Positions 1-9,366 of a DNA stretch of 46,507 bases are shown here, one piece after another; the stretch's first letter is position 1, and each line of letters begins with the position of its first letter. The position numbers and the translations under genes are program-made. Source of the DNA: Treponema sp. UBA1793 (GTDB lineage: Bacteria; Spirochaetota; Spirochaetia; Treponematales; Treponemataceae). The DNA lies in contig DCFX01000049.1 in the NCBI GenBank assembly GCA_002314445.1, forward strand, positions 1 to 46,507. The letters are read 5' to 3'. The notes under the pieces are model-generated. The model did not search any database. It saw nothing but the letters and a program-made list of their open reading frames with translations, and had not been told where the DNA came from.

Positions 1-3000
1 CAGTACTCATACCAATTCGTTCCGTCCCGCGCCGGGTCTTCAGTTACAAACCTTCCTAAGTCAGCATCATACCACCTCGCGTTAAAGTAATACAGGCCTG
101 TGTCTTCATCAATCTGCTTTCCTGTGAATGAAGCTTTGAAACTGACCGTTCCGTTTTCATGTACCAGCTTTCCATATGCTTCGTAGCTTGCATCCCAGAC
201 GACCGTTCCGCCCGCATCCGTTATGCATTCAGTAGTTCCCGTATGGTCAGTATGGTGATAGTACGTTGCACTTTCACCATCTGTTGTCCGCACTTCTGCC
301 CATATTGTTGCACGGGCATAGATATATTTCTCCTGCGTTGTTCCGTCGTCAGTCCACAACAGTTCTCCGTTCAGGCCGTACTGATAGTATGTCGTCGTAC
401 CGCTGTCCGTCGCAGAACTGCCGTCTTCATCCGCAGAACCTGTCTTTATGCTTTCCACCCGCAGCCCGCGGATGTCATATACATATGCTGCTATCTCTTT
501 CAGCCCGTCTGTTCCCGCAGCAGACTTCTTTACGGAAATCAGTCTGTTCGACAAATCATATCCGTACTCCCACAGTTCTCCGCTGTCGGAGGCCCACGTA
601 TAGCTGCTTCCGTTCCACGTTCCGTCTGTACCGCGCGAAATCATATTCCCGTTCTTATCGTAATTGAACTGCCATGTGCCGCGGCTCTTTATGAGGTCGC
701 TGTAATCATAATATTCAAGCGCTGTATTTCCTTCTGATACTCCGCCTGCGTACTTCTGTTCAGTGAGCCTGTTGCCCCTTGCGTCGAATGTCCACGTGAT
801 GTCTTCTCCGTCCGCTGTGTAATATACTTCCACAAGCTGTGCAGGTGTTCCTCTCACGGTTGCTTTGTCTACAGGTTCATATTCTTCATCACGCTCGTCG
901 CAGATGCTGTGAACCTTCAGGTATTGTGCTTCTATGGGTTCCGCAAACAGTAAGGTCGTTCCGTCCTTTGAAGGAACAAATGTTATGCCTTCTGCTTTTG
1001 TCCAGCGGCTTTCCGTTCCGTCGGTACTTGTATATACTTCCACACTGTCTTTGTTGATTCTGCGGCTCTTTCCCGTCAGTTCTATCTTTGTGACTTTCCG
1101 TACTGCTTTCAGATCAAGCCCTATGCTCGATGCATAGTAATCAAACCGTACCGTACTTTCCGAAAGGCCTTTGTCCAGTGCTTTATTTCCGTCAACGTCA
1201 CGGGTTACGGCTCCGTATTGAGCTGCCGATTTACTCGATACGTCTACAGGATGTCCGTCCTGTTCCTGCACAAGGCGGTTTAGTGCATCATAGGTATATG
1301 TATTACCGTAACCGTCTTTCGTTATCCCAGTGATGTTTCCCCGGGTGTCCCATGAAATGGTTCTTGCAGTCTTTCCGCTCACGTTCCAGCTGTAATCCGT
1401 AAGCAGGTTTGTTGCGGCATCCCAGTTTTCTGTCCGGGATGATCCGTCATCTGCAAAAAGCTGCGTCAGATGTCCGGCGTTATCGTACCGTCCGTTTGAA
1501 GCATAACCTTCTATACCGGTAAGCTGCCCCAGTCCGTTGTATGCATACCCTGTGCTTTGACCGTCTGGATACCAGACTAACAGCGGCCGCAGTCCTCTGT
1601 CATAAGTATACGCAGTGGAAAGCGTCCTGCCGCCTGTTTCTGTTTCGTAACTGGAAATTGCATCCCATGCGTTCGGTGTATATACCCCTCCCTCATAGTT
1701 TATATATGTCGCCACACCGTTGTCATACGCGGCATACATAAAGCCGCTTTCGTCATATGTCCAGCTCTTTGTGTTTACCGTTGTGCCGTTTGTCTTTGTC
1801 TCTTCCGTTTCACGGCCTGCTTTATCGTAAACCTTATCCGTTTCCGTTCCATTCGGGTCAACGGCCTTTACGGTAAGCCCCCGTTTGTCGTATTCATAGC
1901 TCCAGCTTTGACCTGCGTTGTTCTTTTCCGACAATACCTGACTCCAGTCATTATATGTCCTGTCCCATGTCTGGTCACCGCTTCCGGTATTGTTTGCTGA
2001 GGTCCGAACCGTCTCGTCTCCCCACACGTTATACCGCATGGTCGTCACGTTATGCAGGGCATCCATTACCATCACAGGTTTGTCAAGTGAATTGTATTCC
2101 ATACTTGTCGAATACCCCTGACTGTCTTTTGTCAGAGTTATCCGTCCTGCTTTGTCGTATGTATTTTCAGCTGTTTCGCCGTCTGGTTTCGTCGTCTTTA
2201 TCAGACGGTTTATTTCATCATAGACATTCTTCGTTACGGCACTGCCTGTTGTTTCCGTAAGCGCATTTCCGTTCCTGTCGTATGTCCATGATTTCGTTAT
2301 ATCCGTACTGCCTGCTCCGCCTTTCTGTGTTTCGCTGATTTTATGATTACGGCTGTCGTATTCCCACTGCGTTATCTTTCCGTCGGCGGCCGTCACCGAG
2401 AGTGCGTTGCCGTTCGCATCGTACGTTATGCGTATTTCGCCGCGTCCTTCCGTACCCGGAACTTCGGGAACGGTTGCGTATATAAGCCTTTTATAGTCGT
2501 TGTAACTGTATTCCGCACTGAAGGAACGCGGGTCTGTCATTTTTATAACATTGTCGTTTCGGTCGTACTCATAACTTGTGGTGTTGCCGCACGCATCAGT
2601 TTCCGTCGCTTTCATATTGCGCACGGTATATGTCCAGGTCTTTTTATTCCCTTCTCCGTCCGTCAGGGATAGCCTGTTACCCGCATTATCATAGCCGTAT
2701 ATCACTGTACGGATGTTTTTTCCTGTTCCGCTTTCTTCTTCAAGGAGACGTCCAAGCCCGTCGTAGCTGTATGTTACCGTACGGAGATTTCCCGTACTGC
2801 CGGTGCTCTTTGCAAATACAAGTCCGTCGTCATTGTATTCCGTAACCTCTACAGGTACGACTGTCTTTACCGCTCCGTTCTCATATGCAGTAACGGCAGC
2901 CTTTGTTATCTTCGAGACATCTCCGAATACCGAATATTCATACGATGTAAGCCGTCCGAGAGGATCCGTAACCGAAACAATCCTCCCCCTGCCGTCATAT

Positions 3001-6000
3001 TCCGTACGTGTTACCGCAGTTTCCATTGAAGAAATATACTTTGTTTCCTGTTTTGTCTTTCCCTCAAAATCAAGCACTTCCTTTATAATGCCGCCGTTCT
3101 CATCTGTTGTGGTACGCACATTATTATCGTATGCTATACTACGTACACTCCCATCGGCATTCTCCCTCTTCTCAAGCCTGTCCAGCTGATCGTATGCAAA
3201 CTGTGTTCTGTTGCCGTTCCAGTCCTTGAAGTAAACGACGCGGTTGTATTCATCATAGCCAAGAACTGCGCTTATTGATCCGGGAGTTCCATTACCTGCA
3301 GTACTGTAATTGCATTTTTCAAGCTGTGTCAGGCTGCTGTTGCCGTCATAGTAATAGATTTCATACGGTTTTGTATAATCATTGTCGTGATAAACCGAAA
3401 TTGTATGATTTGTGTCATCATAGACTATATCATCAATTACAGCCCCCGGCATCTCTTTTGCCTTGAGTCGGCCTATCTTATCGTAGGTATAATACGTCGT
3501 ATTTCCGTTTCCGTCCGCCTCTGAAGTAATTCTTCCCGTATACAGACTTTCCATTTTCGAAGTGGTTATATCGGTTTTATTTCCCTCTGCATCCGGAACA
3601 TCTTTTGAAACAGCAGTTATCATACAGTCGGAATCAGTATGCTCATATGTATATTCCGTAATCTGCCCTGACGGAGATGTTGTGCTTTTTACACGGCCTT
3701 TTATGACTGGATCAGTGCTGTCGTCATAATAAGAAGTTTTTTTCGCAGCCCAGTGGTCGCCATTAACAGTTCCGCTCCAGACATTGCGACCCACTGAATC
3801 ATATGCATTTGCCGTGTATGTATAGCCTTTTCCATCATATACGGAACGGGCAACAAGCAGGTTCTTACATCCTGAAACAGATTGTTCCTCCGTGTCGGGG
3901 TATGGATAGGGAACGGAAAGAGAGGACTGCGCTGTTGCCCCGTAATACTTTGATTTTTCCTTTAATACTTCAGTTCCGCTATAAACTGTTTCCTCTGTTT
4001 TGTTCCCCCAGTCATCATAGTCATAGCTTCTGGTTTTCGTCAGCCCTTCATGAGTAATTTCCTCTTTTAAGATTCTCCAGTAGGTTTCATCCCATGTATA
4101 GTCTGTGGTTTCATAAACCTCACCGGTTGTAAACAGCGTTTGCGTACTTGAATCAATATGAAAGAACAGTGCTGGTGCTTCAAATGAAGAAATCAGCATA
4201 CCCCAAACAGGATCACTTCCAATTGAAGAAGGCCGGGGGGTTACAGCACTGAACTTGCTGGTCGTAATAGTTCTGCCGTCATCAACGGAACCAGATGATA
4301 TAAAATATTTATCGTGCAAATAACCAGTATCTACCTGTTCACATTCATATATATATGATGTTATCTGCGATTTACCAGAACTTTCTGCTGTTATGGAATC
4401 TGGAAGAATTTTATACTCCTCAATACTTGGTACAATTGATAAAGTCAAGATTTTATAATTAATATCATACACTTTACCCCCTGGAGTTTTTACGCGGTTT
4501 ATAAGGCACGGAACAAGAAAGCCTGTTGTGTTGTTTTTCGGATACATTCCTGAGTCAGACCAAAACACAATATGTCCAAGAGAACCATCAAGCGTATATC
4601 CGTATTCAGACAGTCTCCCTTCTGGATCCGTTCCTGAAACAAGGAATGAATAGCAACGCTGCCCTTGTTCAGCACTGCAATCGGATAGAACAGGATTCAG
4701 TCCATAATTGTCATATTTATACTCCCAACAGCGCTCATTTCCTGTCTCATCACGGGAAATGATACGATCAATCATAAGATTGTCTGTATCATGCTCAATT
4801 TTTACGCTGGTGCCCCCTGCACATACGATTTCTACATCCAGCCCGTTATAACTGAATTCCAGCGAATTGTCCCCGGAACTATCAGTAACTTTTGTAGTTC
4901 TTCCGTATCTATCAAAATAATAACTGGTCCCGTCCTTCATAATGAGCTTTCCGCCCGTAAATCGTGTCCATGAAATTTCACCTACATTTCTGGCAACAAC
5001 AGTCGTCTTAAGCTCTGTTCCCAAACCAAAGGCTTCAAGAGCATCTTTCAAAAATACAGTTTCGACATTCACCGTCAGTGTATAATCATCGTAGACTTTG
5101 TTTCCTCCGATAAGCTCAAGGGTAAAATCTTCCCCGAAGTGATTCTCTAATACCCAGACATGTTTTTCTACGTCAAAGGAAATTCCCTTCATGTACGAAG
5201 TGGAATAGGACGAACCGTCCGGAAGTTTTACATAAACAGAACCTGTGTTGTTATACATATACGGAATGCTAAGTCTCCAGCCTACTCCAAGGGAATAATA
5301 CGTATCCTGTGCATTCCTATCAGAAACGGAATTTGAACTGGATTTCAAAAAAACGTTATTCCCTATATTATGATATACATCAGTATCACACACAGCCATA
5401 GGGCTGTCGGAACGGGCTGTCTGTGTATCATACACTCGCTTTATGGGGAACTCAAATCCGTTTTTCCCTTTTATGACCATCTCGGTAACATCTGTCATCA
5501 TGGTTCCGCTTTCAAGGGAAACGGTAACATCATCCACTTTGCTTTCCGTATTGCCGTACGCATGTCCGGCATCCTTTAAACTTTCAGCGGAAAAGTCTTC
5601 TTTCAATGTAGGTTGTATCGCAAAGTCCGTAAAATGTGACGTCGTAAAGTATATGACGTTATTCTCCGTATCTATCCTGTTTTTATCTACTTTAAACCAC
5701 TTCCCCCAGAATTCGTTGTAATAATAGACATCAAGGATTCCTTCGGGATATCCCGCAGGGACAAGAGAATCATCATAATGCATTTCAACACTGACGGGTT
5801 TCGCAAAAATCTCGTGATTTTTTTCGACCAGATTCTCACCATCCTTGTCGAGCGTCGTAAACGAATAAATAGGGCTCAGCACGGGATTGACGCTTTTCTC
5901 CAGAAGCGTCTTGCTTTGTACTTCCTGTATAAGGACAGCCTTTACAGTACTGTCGTCTCCCTGATAAGGAACGGTCATCTTTATATTTTCATATTCAACC

Positions 6001-9000
6001 GTAGTGGCTTCCGTGCCCAGTTTTTTTACTGCAAGCCCGGTCGCTGAAATGACAGCTTCCGTTACCGGTCCGTAATTGTGCGCACGATCCTCTGCCTGAA
6101 CGCTCATTTTTACAAGGGTGCTGTTCTTTATACCGCTGCGTTTTATTGTCGTTTCACTCTGCGTTATAAGTTCGTCCGTTCCGTCTGTATTCCAGATTAT
6201 GTGATATGCAAGTATATCATCGTCTGCTGTCTGCCACACGCCCTGCATAGTTCCGTTGCCGGGAATAAGACGGCAGACGGAAACAGCTGCAGGAGGGGTT
6301 GCATCTATGTATAGTGTATATTCCGGGCTTTCAAGGACGTTAGACGCATTGTCCGTTATACGGAATTTTACAGAGTGCGTTCCGTCTTTAAACGCGCTGA
6401 ACGTATACGGACTTGTGACTTTTACATAGTCACCTCCGTCAGTGCTCAATTCGTAATAAGCCGTTCCGCTGGCAGCATCTTCGGCAGAAAATGAGGCCTG
6501 GGGTGTTGTATTATTTGTCCATCCGTCGACGTCGAAACTGCATTTAAAATTCTCAGGACGGCTTGAATCAGTCCAGAGGTTAAAAGAGGCTGCGCTGAAA
6601 TTTCCCGCATAATCATACGCCCTCACTACAACGCTGTGCTTCCCGTCTGCAAGAGGACCAAGTACGAGTCCGCTCTTCCATTCGCTTTCTGTTCCCGAAT
6701 CAATCCGGAGCGTATATTTTTTGATTCCGCTTACGCTGTCCGTTGTTTCAAAATATAAAACCGGACTGCTGTTGTTCGTCCATTTTCCCTGCGCTGCATC
6801 AGACGTCAGTTCAAATTCTTCCGGAGCACTTGTATCCGTATAAATATCTGTAGTCTCAAGACGTATATTTCCGCACCTGTCGACAGCCCTCACGAATACA
6901 GAAGTTTTTCCGTTCTGCAGATTGGACAGTTCAAGAGGTGATTCGCAGACAGTCCAGTTCTGCCCGTCCAGTGTATATTCATAGTATGCAATGCCGGAAG
7001 CGGCATCTTCTGCTTTAAAATTCAGTATTGTATCATTCTCTGCCTGCCATGAATCCGCATCTGTTTTTATGCGGGGTACGATTTCAAATTCTTCAGGAGG
7101 AGTTACATCCGCCGTAAAATGAACAGACACAGGCTTACTGACGTTCTGTGCATCGTCACAGGCCGTAACGGTCCAGTCATATGTACCGTCCGCAAGTTCA
7201 TACTCTTTCTCAAACGTGCTGCCGCTGCAGAATTCCGGTGCACTTCCGTTGATGCTGTACCACAGTCCTTCTTCCCCGCCGTCAATCTGCAGTTTTACCG
7301 ACGAACTGGACATATAGGAATTATTTTCAGGTGAACTAACCTTTATCTCAGGAGCCGTTGTATCTTTCGTTATGACAAGCGTTTTTTCAGCGGTTCGTCC
7401 GTGCCCGTCGACTGCTTTTATTTTTACTTCATTCCGGCCTTCTTCAAGCTGTATTGTCTGTCTGAAGCGGCCGCCGTTATTCTCCGATTCGGAACCGTTC
7501 ACAACTATACGGACGTTCCCGTCTGAATTTGAAACTCTCCCTTCTAGTTCATATGTATCCGTACGAATACTGATTCCCGAGTCAGGGCAGTCTGTTTCTA
7601 TACATAAAGAATCAGAACTTCTGACGATTTCTTTCGTCCAGAAGGCTGTCGTCTTTCCGCCTTCTGCAATTTTTATGATGATTTTCTGGTATCCGGGACG
7701 AATGTGTATCGCGCTTTTAAAACGTAAATCGGAAGCAACGGAAATAGTACTGCCGTTTACAGAGCAGACCGCATACGGCGAATTAACAGTGCCGTTTACT
7801 GTATAGGTATCCGAATCAGTATATTCAGTCTGCTCTCCGCAAAGCAGCTTTCCGCCTTTCTGAATATCCCCGCCTTTTACATCAAATGTCTTCTCAAAAA
7901 GCGCAAGTCCGTTTCTGTCCTGTACAAGGAGTTTTCCGGAAACATCTTCAAACGGAATCCACTGTGTCCCAAGCCAGAACATTCTGTCGGAACGGCTTAC
8001 CGCTCTGCCGTTTATTGTTACAATGTCCAGGGAATTTCCTGTCCAGCCGACAATACTTCCGTTCCATGCTCCGTCTTTGTCGACAGGCCTCCAGAGTTCC
8101 AGCTGAATGCCGTCATCCGCACCCTTTCCCGCTTCAGGATAGCTTTCCGTAAACAGCACGCTTTCTATATCACTGTCATATACGGAAAGATATTCAAATT
8201 CATTTTTCAGTTCCCGTTCTTCCGTCCTGAATGTATAAACATCGTTTCCATTACATACTTCAGAAGAAACACATTCCAGTTTTGAATCATCAATAAAAAC
8301 ATCGGGAGCGCTTTCCCTCGTTCCATAAACGCAGACTTTGAAATCCGCATTTTGCCGGGTCCGGTTTATTTCATATACCCTGTATGAACTTTCACTGCAG
8401 ATGCATGAAAGGGCTTCCGGACCGCAGCCGGCCTTTTCCTGACCTTCCTGCCGTACTCCGTACACTTCCGCTTCGGTTATAAAACGCGCCTGTTCCCAGC
8501 CACCCGGAAATGTAATGCGTATTTTATCGGTTACCGTCTGCGCACATTCATATTCATTCCAGTCTCCGGCCCTGAGATTTGAAGGACCTATAACACCAAG
8601 TTCAGTCCAAGTGTCTCCCGACGCAGCCTCAAATTTTATACTCCGCCACCCGCAGAGCACGAAGACACGGATTTTATTCACTGCATACTTTCCGTCGAGA
8701 TTCCAGACAATCTGTGCATTTCCGGAAGGATATCCGGTACCGCCGAATATTTCATCTGCTCTGTTTACACTTTTCTCAGAACTTACATCCCACGGGATGT
8801 ACCATAATGGCTCGAACCAGGGACCTTCTGTTTTTCCGTCCCAGAGACGGTCTGCTTTCATACTGATTTCTTCTTTCAGATTGAAAAAATATGAAGCAGG
8901 TTTTATATTTTCTTCTTTCCCTTCGTATTCCTTTATTTCAAAAGCAATCTCTTTTATTTTTACTCCGGCTGCATTCTTTCCGCTGACGCAGACTCTTATT

Positions 9001-9362
9001 CCGGAAGAAGCTCTTGAATCCCCGGGAAGGTGCAGTTCCGCAGAACCTTTATATGCACCCCTGAGCACAGCACCGCTCACCGGTCTGTACCCCTTTCCTC
9101 CTGCCGAATACAGTTGTATTTCGGAATCTCCGGGAAGGTCACAGTCAATCAGTACGCTTGATTTAGTTTCCTCACTTCCCTTTATTTCTATAAAGCCGTC
9201 AGTCTCACCTTCTGCAAGCTGCCAGGCTGTTTCCGTATTTCCGTCCGAAACCATCCAGGCTGCGCGGCCTTTCCGCACATTTCCGCTTGATGTATATTCA
9301 TATGCAGAAAGCGTTCCCGCGGTCAGAAGTGTCAGTAATACTAATGCAAGATTTTTTTTCAT
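1..9362 (-). CDS. Giant secreted RHS/YD-repeat protein, C-terminus beyond the window
   Basis: The frame is open from an ATG at 9362 to the left edge, at least 3120 codons with no stop. Reading it shows a Sec signal peptide (MKKNLALVLLTLLTAG, cleavage near SA/YEY). Two discoidin (F5/8-C)-like domains follow at about 20-145 and 175-305, then beta-sandwich domains to about 670 and four tandem Ig-like repeats of about 90 residues at 670-1030. A ZU5/GAIN-like module (about 1085-1255) ends in TSHFTDFAI. From about 1275 it is RHS: an entry segment (GKNGFEFPIKRVYDT), dozens of YD repeats, another discoidin-like insert at about 2715-2835, and the RHS core (GLYYFNARWYDADLGRF, about 3085). Known RHS proteins form a hollow shell around a C-terminal effector; that tail is not visible, so toxin, adhesin or other roles stay open. 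It starts 4 bases after the upstream gene's stop, whose last codons carry an AGGA ribosome site. Confidence 0.93.
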   Translation of the reverse strand, partial: MKKNLALVLLTLLTAGTLSAYEYTSSGNVRKGRAAWMVSDGNTETAWQLAEGETDGFIEIKGSEETKSSVLIDCDLPGDSEIQLYSAGGKGYRPVSGAVLRGAYKGSAELHLPGDSRASSGIRVCVSGKNAAGVKIKEIAFEIKEYEGKEENIKPASYFFNLKEEISMKADRLWDGKTEGPWFEPLWYIPWDVSSEKSVNRADEIFGGTGYPSGNAQIVWNLDGKYAVNKIRVFVLCGWRSIKFEAASGDTWTELGVIGPSNLRAGDWNEYECAQTVTDKIRITFPGGWEQARFITEAEVYGVRQEGQEKAGCGPEALSCICSESSYRVYEINRTRQNADFKVCVYGTRESAPDVFIDDSKLECVSSEVCNGNDVYTFRTEERELKNEFEYLSVYDSDIESVLFTESYPEAGKGADDGIQLELWRPVDKDGAWNGSIVGWTGNSLDIVTINGRAVSRSDRMFWLGTQWIPFEDVSGKLLVQDRNGLALFEKTFDVKGGDIQKGGKLLCGEQTEYTDSDTYTVNGTVNSPYAVCSVNGSTISVASDLRFKSAIHIRPGYQKIIIKIAEGGKTTAFWTKEIVRSSDSLCIETDCPDSGISIRTDTYELEGRVSNSDGNVRIVVNGSESENNGGRFRQTIQLEEGRNEVKIKAVDGHGRTAEKTLVITKDTTAPEIKVSSPENNSYMSSSSVKLQIDGGEEGLWYSINGSAPEFCSGSTFEKEYELADGTYDWTVTACDDAQNVSKPVSVHFTADVTPPEEFEIVPRIKTDADSWQAENDTILNFKAEDAASGIAYYEYTLDGQNWTVCESPLELSNLQNGKTSVFVRAVDRCGNIRLETTDIYTDTSAPEEFELTSDAAQGKWTNNSSPVLYFETTDSVSGIKKYTLRIDSGTESEWKSGLVLGPLADGKHSVVVRAYDYAGNFSAASFNLWTDSSRPENFKCSFDVDGWTNNTTPQASFSAEDAASGTAYYELSTDGGDYVKVTSPYTFSAFKDGTHSVKFRITDNASNVLESPEYTLYIDATPPAAVSVCRLIPGNGTMQGVWQTADDDILAYHIIWNTDGTDELITQSETTIKRSGIKNSTLVKMSVQAEDRAHNYGPVTEAVISATGLAVKKLGTEATTVEYENIKMTVPYQGDDSTVKAVLIQEVQSKTLLEKSVNPVLSPIYSFTTLDKDGENLVEKNHEIFAKPVSVEMHYDDSLVPAGYPEGILDVYYYNEFWGKWFKVDKNRIDTENNVIYFTTSHFTDFAIQPTLKEDFSAESLKDAGHAYGNTESKVDDVTVSLESGTMMTDVTEMVIKGKNGFEFPIKRVYDTQTARSDSPMAVCDTDVYHNIGNNVFLKSSSNSVSDRNAQDTYYSLGVGWRLSIPYMYNNTGSVYVKLPDGSSYSTSYMKGISFDVEKHVWVLENHFGEDFTLELIGGNKVYDDYTLTVNVETVFLKDALEAFGLGTELKTTVVARNVGEISWTRFTGGKLIMKDGTSYYFDRYGRTTKVTDSSGDNSLEFSYNGLDVEIVCAGGTSVKIEHDTDNLMIDRIISRDETGNERCWEYKYDNYGLNPVLSDCSAEQGQRCYSFLVSGTDPEGRLSEYGYTLDGSLGHIVFWSDSGMYPKNNTTGFLVPCLINRVKTPGGKVYDINYKILTLSIVPSIEEYKILPDSITAESSGKSQITSYIYECEQVDTGYLHDKYFISSGSVDDGRTITTSKFSAVTPRPSSIGSDPVWGMLISSFEAPALFFHIDSSTQTLFTTGEVYETTDYTWDETYWRILKEEITHEGLTKTRSYDYDDWGNKTEETVYSGTEVLKEKSKYYGATAQSSLSVPYPYPDTEEQSVSGCKNLLVARSVYDGKGYTYTANAYDSVGRNVWSGTVNGDHWAAKKTSYYDDSTDPVIKGRVKSTTSPSGQITEYTYEHTDSDCMITAVSKDVPDAEGNKTDITTSKMESLYTGRITSEADGNGNTTYYTYDKIGRLKAKEMPGAVIDDIVYDDTNHTISVYHDNDYTKPYEIYYYDGNSSLTQLEKCNYSTAGNGTPGSISAVLGYDEYNRVVYFKDWNGNRTQFAYDQLDRLEKRENADGSVRSIAYDNNVRTTTDENGGIIKEVLDFEGKTKQETKYISSMETAVTRTEYDGRGRIVSVTDPLGRLTSYEYSVFGDVSKITKAAVTAYENGAVKTVVPVEVTEYNDDGLVFAKSTGSTGNLRTVTYSYDGLGRLLEEESGTGKNIRTVIYGYDNAGNRLSLTDGEGNKKTWTYTVRNMKATETDACGNTTSYEYDRNDNVIKMTDPRSFSAEYSYNDYKRLIYATVPEVPGTEGRGEIRITYDANGNALSVTAADGKITQWEYDSRNHKISETQKGGAGSTDITKSWTYDRNGNALTETTGSAVTKNVYDEINRLIKTTKPDGETAENTYDKAGRITLTKDSQGYSTSMEYNSLDKPVMVMDALHNVTTMRYNVWGDETVRTSANNTGSGDQTWDRTYNDWSQVLSEKNNAGQSWSYEYDKRGLTVKAVDPNGTETDKVYDKAGRETEETKTNGTTVNTKSWTYDESGFMYAAYDNGVATYINYEGGVYTPNAWDAISSYETETGGRTLSTAYTYDRGLRPLLVWYPDGQSTGYAYNGLGQLTGIEGYASNGRYDNAGHLTQLFADDGSSRTENWDAATNLLTDYSWNVSGKTARTISWDTRGNITGITKDGYGNTYTYDALNRLVQEQDGHPVDVSSKSAAQYGAVTRDVDGNKALDKGLSESTVRFDYYASSIGLDLKAVRKVTKIELTGKSRRINKDSVEVYTSTDGTESRWTKAEGITFVPSKDGTTLLFAEPIEAQYLKVHSICDERDEEYEPVDKATVRGTPAQLVEVYYTADGEDITWTFDARGNRLTEQKYAGGVSEGNTALEYYDYSDLIKSRGTWQFNYDKNGNMISRGTDGTWNGSSYTWASDSGELWEYGYDLSNRLISVKKSAAGTDGLKEIAAYVYDIRGLRVESIKTGSADEDGSSATDSGTTTYYQYGLNGELLWTDDGTTQEKYIYARATIWAEVRTTDGESATYYHHTDHTGTTECITDAGGTVVWDASYEAYGKLVHENGTVSFKASFTGKQIDEDTGLYYFNARWYDADLGRFVTEDPARDGTNWYEY

Positions 9363-9366
9363 CGTT

